A stretch of 64,000 bases of DNA from Inonotus obliquus. Taxonomy: Eukaryota; Basidiomycota; Agaricomycetes; Hymenochaetales; Hymenochaetaceae. The translations under genes were made by a program, and so were the position numbers. Positions 54,509 through 64,000 of this stretch are shown here, piece by piece (the first letter of the stretch is position 1; each line of letters begins with the position of its first letter). Below the pieces are notes generated by a model. That model saw only the letters and a program-made list of their open reading frames with translations, made no database searches and was not told the origin of the DNA. The DNA lies in the NCBI GenBank assembly GCA_032164295.1, contig JAJHTX010000002.1:1116001-1180000 (forward strand). The letters are read 5' to 3'.

Positions 54509-57505
54509 AGAACGCTGTCCCTGCTCATCGCGAGATTCGATTAATCACAGCAATTCTATCGGCCAGTCCGGGACTGTGCTCGGTCTTAACATCCGCGCTA
54601 TTGATCTACCCCTGAACCCAATTCAACTATGCCACTATAGTTTTTTATGTATCACACCAGTGTAATAAATTAGTTAAAAAATAGATGCTGTGTGCCACGG
54701 CGTGCGCATAACTTTTCCAGTGTCGCTTTGGATAAGTGGATATTCCTGCCAACTGATTCCAAGTGTTATAAGGTGCGATGTAACCTGTGTTTAGGCATTT
54801 TCACCGAAGTGTTCAAGGGTAAACCACACAGACGAACATCATTAGCGAACCAGATTGAAAATGCATGATTCGAATGGTTCAACATGTTTCTTTTGAATCC
54901 CCAATTTATAAGGAAGACGATGCATGCCAATTATGTATTCGCGGACGCACATGTAGCATTCATTTCCATTCTAACTAGTGTCTATCACTAGTTACCACGC
55001 ACTTGTACCCAGGGTTACTGACGCGTGTAATAAATACATTATCAACAGCATTCTTCCCATTGCTTGTTGTGCACAGAGTAAGAAATTATCGGTAGCATTA
55101 TAGTAGAAAGGCACAGAGTCTGATCACACGAAGCTGTGATGAAGTGAGTAAATACCATTGAAATCGAAGTCACTATATTATATATGTGTTGTATGTATGT
55201 ATTTGTACGTACTTGTTTGTGATGTGTGACGTTATGTAATATGTTTATTCAGCCATTGTGACACGACGCGTTTTCCTTCCGTCTGTTTCCTTCCTCTTCT
55301 CTTCGACCGACATGCATGTAACCCGTTCCAAGTCGTCTCACTCTTGCTCACAATGGCCCGAGGAGCCCTCTTAACGGCCTTCAGCGCTCCAGGCCATCCA
55401 GAATCCCCGATGCCGATAAAGTCCATTTCTACCTGTCGACATTGTCTCTGTCATAACCTGGCGGAGAACAAGCCTAACCCTAAGACATCACCGTGCCCTC
55501 TGCGTCTTTCTTTGCTCGCGGCGTCGTTTCCTATCGTCCGCAGCTACTTCAATCAGCACATTGCCTGTGTTATGCTCCGTCTTTTTGCTTGCAAGGATCT
55601 TCCTTTTTTCCCGCTTTTCCGGAAGTGCCAACGACGCGTTATTGTGCCAGCCACGATTGTTCGATCAGCGATACAAACAGAACCCTGTCCGAGGTGCTAC
55701 AAGCTTTTGTCCTCCCCCACGCTTTGCGAGTCCACGCACAGGCAGTCTGCATCGCAGATGGCTTTCCTTTAGTGAAGACTGTGGAAGGAAGTGACAGGCT
55801 AAGCGCCTCCGGGATGACACGGGTTTTCCATCGAGCTGATAGCACGGCTGGCTGAACGCTGTTGAAGGCATAGAAGAGCGCTGTTAGAAACTATGGAAGG
55901 GAGCGAGTTACGCTACAGACGGACGAGCACACTTTGCAACTGGATGTGGCTTTTTATCAGATACGGAGAATGGCTGCCAATATGATGCGAGTCACGTACA
56001 AAAGACCAGGGTGGTTCTTGTTTCGACATCCCCTCCTCTGGGTGACTCCCGCCTCTCCTCAGATAGGATGAGCTTCACGAATAGTCACTCAAATCCCGGC
56101 GAGTTTTGCGTATGCTTGAGATCGCCGAGGGTTCTCTTGCTTCTCTTGATGCCTTCGTGGACCTCAAGGGCAGCTGTGAAGCAGGAGTGGGAACTCTGAA
56201 GCGCCGGCGTGCGCGTCAAAAGCAGCAACGGCAGCTAGGGGTGGATGGCATCGGGATCTGGAACATACAAAGAGGATCTTTGTTCCATTGCGGGTCGTGC
56301 TGATGCAAGGAACCTGGCGCACCGGGTCGCTGTCAGGTCTATGTAGCACTGCTACTTCATTCACTATCGGATGTGGATAAAGATGGTTGATAAGGCTGTC
56401 TTTCCGCATTCTCTTTCCCAACCCCCAGACGTTTGCCCTTGTATTACAGCAAGGCTGACATGCGGAAGACCCTCGTCCTAGTAGGTCTCTCTTCGCCCGT
56501 CTAATTCCGACTTGATTGTCTAGATTACCTGCCGCTCCGCCGTGCGGTTGTCGGCGCCAGTGCGTACTCGCGAAGCTCGTGGTTACCGCATGAGTATTCT
56601 AGCGAAGACCCGTAATATTTTCACTTGTCGCGAACGATAGCGGCTGTTTCATACTCCCCGGGCAAGATTGGTCACATCCGTGCTCTGTTATGTCCGTTCA
56701 GTGATTTTCTGAGCGACTTCCTGGATCTTCGCAAGCCTGCACCACTTTCTACCTAGTTGCATGAGGGTTTCGATCTCATTGGATGCATCGCCTTGCCAGT
56801 CGAAAATGTAGCGTCCTACGGGAATGCTGCATAGAGGTATTAACTCGGGCCCGGCTGGAGGGGCATGTGATCAATGGTGTTGGAATCTGGCACAAGGGAG
56901 ACCCACACAGTGTAGATTGCGAAGGACTGGGTTAGTTGCTTTGAATGAGAATGGACGGCAGGGCGCGGATTGTTGTCTAGGACACGTACAGAAACACCGC
57001 ATGTCGGACAGACAGTGGCAAGTAGTGCGGCGAGCAGTGAAGCGCATGTTGGACGATGCGACGCTGCGCACAAGATGACTGCATGGAGGCCAGCTGTGCT
57101 TGGTGACGGGACAGACTCGTTGGAGGGACGGGTGGCGGAAAACGCGGGCCGGAAAGCGGTCCCATAGAGGATAGCGGACCGGTGACGCGGAAATACGGTG
57201 GAGCATGGAGAGACTGAGCGGGCGCAGGCCAGGCCTCGGTGAAGTCGTCTCCGCATATGGGGGAGAAGCATCAGACTTCTGGAGACTGGGTCACGTGAAT
57301 ACATGATACCGCGTCGTCACGTCACGTCACGACGCGTGTCATCAATTTTTGGATAACCCCACCGCGTCTCGTGCGCGTTTCTGTTCCACTAACAATTATT
57401 TTTACAGTATCAATCCAACTGTAACGTCATGTTACATCATGCGCAGTCTCGCTTTAAAAGCTTCATGGTACCATTCCAGACAGACAACTCGAACAGCCCT
57501 CCATC
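54509..57505. other. 3-kb region without a recognisable gene
   Basis: No coding model could be supported. The first 700 bp are AT-rich, with TGTATGTA runs near 55190. From about 55250 to 57300 the sequence becomes GC-richer with several overlapping open frames of 60-154 codons on both strands; none shows a known motif. There is no reverse transcriptase, integrase or transposase text, and no terminal repeat was spotted. A CGTCA triplet repeat lies at about 57313-57330. It may hold a lineage-specific gene with short exons, a long non-coding transcript or old degraded sequence. Confidence 0.5.
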
Positions 57506-58906
57506 ATGACCTCTCGTTCCCATTTCAACCACAATGGCGGGAAGCAGGCAGAACGCGTACCCGGAACACGTGGTACGACCTCCGGTACTCGGCCCCCGAC
57601 GTTCTCGATCGCACTCTGGCTTCGACTGCACGGTGCCGATCTTATTACCATGGTCCTCATGGGCGCGCTTGGTCTGGGTATATATGAAGCTCGTCAGTCG
57701 TCCTGCCATTGCGCCCGTCTCTGGGTGCTGATCTATCTGTGCAGCTCCCGCACCTAATAGAAGCTTTCCTGTATATAATCTTGATGGTGGAGTTGTATAT
57801 CCACAATTCGCCTATCCGTTGAGAAAAGAGATACTGCCGATATGGCTGTCTGCATTCATTTCATTCATGGCCCCCTTCGTCTTTTTCGCCATCTTCCAAA
57901 TCCGCAGGCGAAGTATGGACGATCTGTTGACAACCACGATGGGCCTACTCAAGTCATTGATAACAGCTGCCGTGTTTCAAGTATGTTCTGGACCGTAATT
58001 CTGAGGGCTCACTCTCAAACTATCCCAAATAGGTTTGGTTGAAGTGGCTCATCGGTGGTCTTCGTCCCCACTTTTATGCAGCATGTCAGCCCAATGTCCC
58101 CACCGGTGGTGACCAAACTGGAATCGGGCTTGCCAATATTATGTACGACCGATCGGTATGTACCGGCAATAAAGACGAAATTGATGATTCTTTGGGTTAG
58201 AGCAAGTGTCCTTTCGCGTACTGAATAGAGGTCTTACACAGTTTATCAGAGTCATTTCCCTCAGGGCACTCCACTGCAGCGTTTGCTGGCCTCATCTACT
58301 TGACACTTTACTTTAATGCCCAGCTTAAAGTCATGTCCGCACATAATCCAGCCTACTGGAAAATGATACTTTTCTTCGTGCCGATTCTCGGTGCTACTCT
58401 TATTGCAGGCGCTCTGACCATTGACGAATACCACAATTGGTGAGAGAATGTTGTTATCATTTTGGGAAGACATGACCTAATCTCGTCTACTCGCAAGGTA
58501 CGATGTACTTGCTGGCGCCGTTATAGGAACTGCAACCTCTGTCGTAGCCTTCAGGCAGACGTTTGCTTCTGTGTGGGATTTCCGCTTCAATCATATTCCT
58601 CTGCCCCGAACCAGTTCTCTTTTCTGTCGTTACCGTGTACCTGTTTCTTCTGGCGCCGCGCTCTCGACGGGTTTTGCTGCCGACGGACCGTTCTTTAGAT
58701 ACAGCTGGCAACCTGCAAGCGGAGCGCTTCCAACCTGGTCGGTCCCGGTCGCTCACGAAGGTGGGTGGAATTCACTTGGCGAACAGCAAGTAGGCGCGCC
58801 GTTTGATGCGACTGCGATGGGGATGGGTAACTTTGCTGGTGCTGGTGAAAGGCGCATGAACCAAGGTTATGGGGGAACTCTTGGTAGAATAGAGGCTCAA
58901 GCTTGA
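57506..58906 (+). CDS. PAP2-family lipid phosphate phosphatase
   Basis: A multi-pass membrane enzyme that dephosphorylates lipids such as phosphatidate or diacylglycerol pyrophosphate (Dpp1/Lpp1 type). The ATG at 57506 gives MTSRSHFNHNGGKQAERVPG. Six membrane segments can be read, the first at ITMVLMGALGLGIYE. All three catalytic motifs are present: KWLIGGLRPHF (K-x6-RP), SFPSGHS, and DEYHNWYDVLAG with His and Asp. A tail of about 110 residues, rich in Gly, Ala and aromatic residues, follows and ends RIEAQA, with the stop at 58904-58906. Four or five introns. The tail is longer than in yeast Dpp1 and probably cytosolic. Confidence 0.92.
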
Positions 58907-59142
58907 TGCATATTCACGTTTCATAAGGACAATAGAACTCTGTATCTTTTTCGCGCTGCTGTAGTACTGTAGGTGGTTGTGATGACCGAAGTAAAGAAAT
59001 AACAGGACGCGTCGCGACGATCATCGCATACATATATAAATAGTCGTTGTTGCCAAGTCCTGGTGCACCTCGACTAGCACTGAAGTACTGACCTCCAACT
59101 TTTGCTTCACGTTCGGTACGGGATCAAGCCTATAGTTAACCA

Positions 59143-60393
59143 TGTCAAACCAAACGTCAGTCCAGCTCGCCGTTCTTTCCGATTACGAATTTTGCTCAGC
59201 ATGGCATTGCCTCCGTTGTTAGTTTCACGCCTTCCGATGCTGTCGACCTGAACAAAGAGAAAGATTGGGCTGCGAAAATTGGTATGTGCTCTTCCCATTT
59301 TCGCTGAATCTTGGAGGCTGACTGCGTAGTTTGCGCCCGTTACACTAGGTATGATGGTGAGCAAGCACTAATGCTATTCGCACCGGGAGTCTAGAAGTTG
59401 ATGCCCTCCAGGACTGGGACACGACAAAGATCGTCTTCACAAAACGCACTCTCATCGAGTTCCTCAAGTATGTCCAACCTTCAAATGCTTTGCTCACCGT
59501 TCACTTATGCCATCGTTCGAAAGATATACTGGGATTACGGTCGATACGAACTTCTCGAATATCTCCAAACTTCCCAGTGTGTGCCCTCGATCTTCTCATT
59601 GACAATGTCTATTCACATTCAAGATGCAGGGTACGCGACTTTTGGAAAGATCTCTTCGGAACCCTCTGCCGCACCTGCGAATGGGGAAAGCACGGCCTCG
59701 GAGGCCGAGTTGGCTGGTTAGTGACAGCTACATCCGTTAATAGCGCATGTCTTATCCATCACATCTCGTAGCATCGCCCTCGAAGGAGGGATCCGATTTC
59801 AGACCATCGCGCCGCGTGAGGACAACGCCAGGGGGACCAAGCTCCAATTTATTTGAAGAGGAGTTTGCTGATGATGCGCTTTCACAAGCTCCGCCGAAGG
59901 TAACTGTTGGTGTTTGATAGCCTTTCCGTGCTTAAAATCTCATTCGAACTATTTCTGCCATTCAGGCTGCTAATGCGGAGCCTACATCGCCTCCGACAGC
60001 TACCGTGGCAAAGACGGACCCTACGGATGTCATCCCTCTTCCAGCGAGTGGAATGCGGCCCAGCAGGTATATGAGCCGCTTCCGCTTTCGTACACATGTG
60101 ATATGCTAACTGAGGTTCCAGGCGCGTACGTACCGCACCAGGGGGAAAGGACTCTCTTGCAGGAGGACTCTGGGGAGATCCAGACAGCAACGACTTCGAC
60201 TTCAAGCCTACACGCAGGTAAGCTGCAAATTATTCCACACTTCCTGAATTTCTGAGCTATAAATGTTCTGGACAGGGTCCGCCAAGGACCGGGAGGTCAA
60301 GATTCAGTAGCCTCGGTGAGAAATTCCATGTCTTCTGATGCTTGTGTACGTGTCATGCTGACGGTGACCGGTTACTATCAGCTACTTGGATGA
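59143..60393 (+). CDS. Uncharacterised protein with three Arg-rich PGG motifs
   Basis: The 3' part is a confident chain of four exons. They give SRRVRTTPGGPSSNLFEEEF, then SRRVRTAPGGKDSLAGGLWG, then TRRVRQGPGGQDSVASLLG and a stop at 60391-60393. Each motif is split by or adjoins a GT-AG intron and the frame is kept. Repeats of the form R-V-x-x-x-P-G-G-x-x-S recall the HN1/Jupiter microtubule-associated family, a resemblance noted by eye only. The 5' end is unresolved. A coding-like exon HGIASVVSFTPSDAVDLNKE lies at about 59200-59281, and others overlap 59395-59720 in two competing frames. The ATG at 59143 is a guess, and two adjacent genes are possible. Confidence 0.5.
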
Positions 60394-60852
60394 AGGCTAA
60401 GCGAGACGTGAGAGATGAAACACGACAAGGAATGAGGGTTTTATTAGGATTATTATATATGTAGCTTGAAGAACGTTATGATTTGTGAAAGATGGTTTAA
60501 ACTTTTGTAACGTAAAGCTACGACGAGGAATGCTAGTGGTTTGCTGATAAAAATACCGCAATAAAGACGAATTGTTTGATGGATCAAAGTTTACATTGCG
60601 ACATGCCTATTTGGGGGACCATAAGCATCGCGTCCACCACTTCCACTTCCTTGTTCAAAGTACTTGTACCTCCCACATAACACTCCCCGACGGCGGCGGC
60701 GGGCACATCAACGACAACGAAAGCGACACGGGCTCTGAACCTGTCGTGTTCGACGTGATACTCACTCATTCTTGTTTTGTCTCCTAGTGTCTTTATTTCT
60801 GTGATCGTCTTTCTCTCAACGGCGGGTCCGTCTCCGTCTCTTCATATGTACC
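60394..60852. promoter_or_regulatory. Spacer upstream of the formin
   Basis: 459 bp between tandem genes. It begins with AT-rich 3' sequence and ends with a GC-richer leader before the formin ATG. Nothing specific was seen. Confidence 0.4.
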
Positions 60853-63800
60853 ATGGACACACTCTTTGGACGAAAGAAACCACGACAACGCCAGCCCTCC
60901 GCCGACCTCACAGAGCGCTCGGTTCCCTATGATAAGCTTGGTCCTGCAAGCAAGTCTCCCATACCCGTAGGAACGATCTCCCATGGCCTCCGAACAAGTG
61001 TTTCCACAATCTCTGCTCCGGCGACGAATCCAACCCTCACCAGCGATGGGACAGAGTTCAACTTGCATGCGATGAGACGCGCTCGTTCGGAAAGGGAGCG
61101 CACGTATGCTCCATCATCATCCCGGGGTCTGTCAAAGGCACCGCTCATAATGTCCTCATCCAGCTCTTCCGCCACATTATCCAGCGCTCCCTCTTCCGGC
61201 TCCTCGACTACCTTCACCACCGTAACGGATAGTAGCAACCTACGAAGATCCGCTGCCTTGTCGGCGGACAGAATGAGTCCAAATATGTCGGACTTTGGTG
61301 GGTACCAGGCAATGTCGCCTTCCTCGACATATGGTAATATGAATGGATTGTCCCGACCTATGTCCGTCGCATCCTCGCGCTCCGACAGCAACCGCGTATC
61401 AAAATATGCGGCTTCGCTTACGCCCTCGGATTCCTTGCAATCACACTACTCTCACGCCTCTCACATGTTTCATCACAACAGGAGTACGCACGAAGATTTC
61501 GAGTTCGAGCGGCCAAGTGATGATGATGTCGAGACTCTGTTTGAGCAGGTCCGCCTCAAGCGTGACCTAGGAACGTTGCCGAACCTTTCGGTAGATCAGA
61601 AGTGGCAGATCGTTTACAATGATGAGCAGTTGCGATGGAAGGAAGAGAAGGTCCGGGAGGAGGCCACGAAGAGACAGGCGGATGCTGGTCCGGCCCAAAC
61701 GGCCTTCATCAAGGATTCCCCGGAGTGGTACCTAAAAAAATTCCTCGACCAGACAATTACTCCTAAGCAAGCTGCAAGCTTGCTCGTCTCTTTGCGAACT
61801 GGTACTGTGAGGTGCGTTTCCCTTTGTTGTGGCTATTCGGCCATCATTGAAATTTCTTTCTTCTCCCAATCCTTAGCTGGTTTCGTCAGTTCTTATCCAT
61901 CCAGGGCGTATCAGTTCTTGCCAATACATTGAATAATATCAGTCGAAAAGGCTTGAACAGGTGCGTGGCCCTTCACATTCCTTTTCGGAACCTTTTAGGT
62001 AATTGACATCACTTATAGAAAAGACGTAGATCTTGCGCTTGAATACGAGGTTTTGAAATGCCTCCGTCATATCCTGAACACTGAGGTCAGTAGTATCCAT
62101 GTTACTGAGCACAGTTTGAACTGATCCTTGGGCATAGCTTGGAGTCAATGAAACTCTTGTTCACCCATTAATAGCGAACCATATCGCATCGACCTTGAAC
62201 ACGCCTCAGATTTCCTCACGAAAGGTCGCTCTTGAGATCTTGACATTTATAGCTTACTGGGAAGACGGGGCACATCATGAGCTAGTTATCTCAGCTTTAG
62301 AGGCTCTTAGTCAGGCAAACAACCTAGAGGGCCCGTATGCTTATTGGTTCCAGACAATGGAACGTACCCTTCTTGGCCGAGGAAAGATGGGGAGTCTTGT
62401 TGGAGCAAGTGAAGAGATCCGGAAGAACGGCGGTCTAGACAGCTCATTGAACGAGTATGCGGTAAGCTGACACCCTTTCTAGCGCGCTCTTCTGTCTGAT
62501 TATCATTTCAGCAAGCAAATCTCTTAGTTATTCACGGCGTCTTGGACCACATAGACGACCTTGACCTGAGATTACACCATCGCACGCTGATGGAATCGGC
62601 TGGGCTCAGACGGGTCATGGAAATCTGTCGGGAGTTCGGCTATGCTCAGATTGAGACGCAGTTGGCTCTTATTGAGAAGCTTATTGAAGCAGACGAGCGC
62701 GCGCTGCGTGAGCGGATGGATCAAGAAGTTCTCCAGAATTATGCCAACCCTCATGACGTCTTCAATGCAATCATGGCGAAAACCCAAGGGTCAAAGGCCT
62801 ACGATCACTTCCTTTCGACAATGCAGCACCTGCTGCTAATTCACGAGGAGGGACAGGCCCTTTCTCATTATTACCAAATTATTGATTCTGTGGTCACCGA
62901 CGTCGTTATGGATAGGCAATTGAATGGCGCGGAATCTAAGTTAGGTACCTCGGTAGCAAGGCTCATCGCGCAGCTGAATGAAGCTGAACGCTACCAGCAC
63001 ATCGAGGAACAGGCCAACGAAGCTCGGGGTCGAGCTCTCCAGCTGAAAATCGAGAAGGAAGCTCTGGAGGAGGAAATTTCACAGGGTAGTGATGGTCTTG
63101 TGGGCCGGCTGAAGGAGAAGGTAGCTCAACTCGAGGAGAAAGTGAAGAGCTCAAGAGGGACCATCGAGCTACTCCAAGGTCGACTGGAAGAACAGAAGCG
63201 CGGATACGAGGAACAGATTACCCAACTTGAAGCGCAGATCCTTGAGTTATTCCGGATGCTTAAGGAGCTCGGTCGCGGCGTGGAAGACATTGTCGATCAA
63301 AGTCAATCAATGGATTGTAAGGAGCTCATGGCAACCCTCGAGAAGCAGTTGCAGCGTAACAAGACGATCAGCTTGCTGGAAGGGCGACGCGATTCTAGTC
63401 GAAGAAAGACCAAACTTGGCAAGCGGAAGAGTGATGATGAAGCTGAGGATGTAGATGGTTTAGGTTCATCGCCGTCTCTCAAACGTGGTTCCAAGGCCAT
63501 TGGGAGGGGTAAAAAGCAGTCCTTGCATCCTGATAAAGGCGGCGTGCGTGATTCCCAGTTTGCGGATGCTGACGAGGCTAGTGTGCAAGAACATATTGAG
63601 CAACGGATTGCTGCTGGCGTACACATGGTAAGCTAATGTTCTTTTCGTCGTATTAAAAAGTTGTGCTCAACGCCCGTTTTCTTAAGTATCCGCAGAGGGA
63701 GGGAACAATCTCCAGTCCTCGTAATGCGAGAGCATCGCCATGGAATAACAATGCTTCCCGTCTAGCCCTGGAAGGCGATCCCAGTGTGCATGGTCACCTC

Positions 63801-64000
63801 TTGCTACCTGGTCAACCAGATGAGCAGGAACGTGGTGCCCAGAGCAGGGATTCCCACTTGTCAGCAGATGACAAAGAGACCGATAGTGAGTATCGCCAGT
63901 CGAGCAGAAGCGGCTTCTCTGGATACACTGAGGATACTCAAGCGACTTCTGTTGGCTCACGTCCTTCAGTAGAACACCTTCGGCCCTCTAGTACGGAGGG
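60853..64000 (+). CDS. Formin (Bni1/SepA type), N-terminal part, cut by the window edge
   Basis: Formins nucleate actin cables at hyphal tips and septa under Rho control. The ATG at 60853 gives MDTLFGRKKPRQRQPSADLT. A Ser-rich stretch of about 200 residues is followed by the GTPase-binding domain (DDDVETLFEQVRLKRDLG, LPNLSVDQKWQIVYNDEQ, EWYLKKFLDQTITPKQAASL). The FH3 domain continues through exons at 62150-62900 (LEILTFIAYWEDGAHHELV, DHIDDLDLRLHHRTLMESAG, YANPHDVFNAIMAKTQGS). A coiled coil follows (LKEKVAQLEEKVKSSRGTIE), then a basic, Lys-rich segment. The FH1 and FH2 domains are expected beyond position 64000 and are not visible. A small exon region around 61930-62190 is only partly resolved. 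Confidence 0.9.

Noticed and set aside
54509..57505. Transposable element
   Set aside because: No transposase, reverse transcriptase or integrase text and no terminal repeats were seen. It was left as an unexplained region.

Overview
The window is nuclear DNA from a filamentous basidiomycete, most likely an Agaricomycete. Nearly every gene is split by short introns of about 45-65 bp with fungal splice signals. Genes are dense, lie on both strands and often share divergent promoters. The repertoire is fungal: a DUF6533 seven-helix protein, a Zn2Cys6 regulator, a type I polyketide synthase, SKT5 chitin synthase activator, PEX6, a DYRK/Pom1-type kinase and a formin. No prokaryotic operon, CRISPR array, insertion sequence, rRNA or convincing tRNA was seen. 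Gene models come from reading splice junctions by eye and from family recall; no search was run.

Layout. 1-5 kb: an unresolved left edge, then a DUF4336 protein (1797-2926, -) and a DUF6533 membrane protein (3113-4724, -). 5.2-10 kb: a C2H2+RING protein and the histone chaperone HIRA, both +. 10.8-25.2 kb is the accessory part: a Zn2Cys6 transcription factor (10841-13103, +), an 8.5-kb polyketide synthase with an N-terminal adenylation domain (14412-22935, +) and a membrane-anchored M19 dipeptidase (23384-25204, -). 25.4-45.5 kb is core cell biology: SKT5, a Rho GTPase, a DUF202 protein, a PhoD-like phosphatase, PEX6, GAR1, MOD5 and a long DYRK kinase. 46-54.5 kb: VMA1 and RPT1 from a shared promoter, a mitochondrial PDK/BCKDK-type kinase and a secreted fasciclin protein. 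54.5-57.5 kb has no recognisable gene. 57.5-64 kb: a PAP2 lipid phosphatase, a protein with three Arg-rich PGG motifs, and the N-terminal half of a formin cut by the window edge.

The most unusual object is the polyketide synthase. Its order is adenylation-ACP-KS-AT-DH-KR-ACP-ACP. KS, AT, DH and all three ACPs keep their catalytic residues. The KR has lost its nucleotide-binding glycines and the positions of the catalytic Lys and Tyr, so it is predicted to be dead. The last two ACPs look like a recent duplication that includes an intron, and there is no release domain. The Zn2Cys6 gene just upstream, on the same strand and with its own TATA box, is the obvious candidate regulator. No P450, methyltransferase or transporter accompanies them.

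Several other genes belong to polarity and cell-wall growth (SKT5 and the Rho GTPase, both with CaaX ends; the DYRK/Pom1-type kinase; the formin). Whether that proximity means anything is not shown by the sequence.
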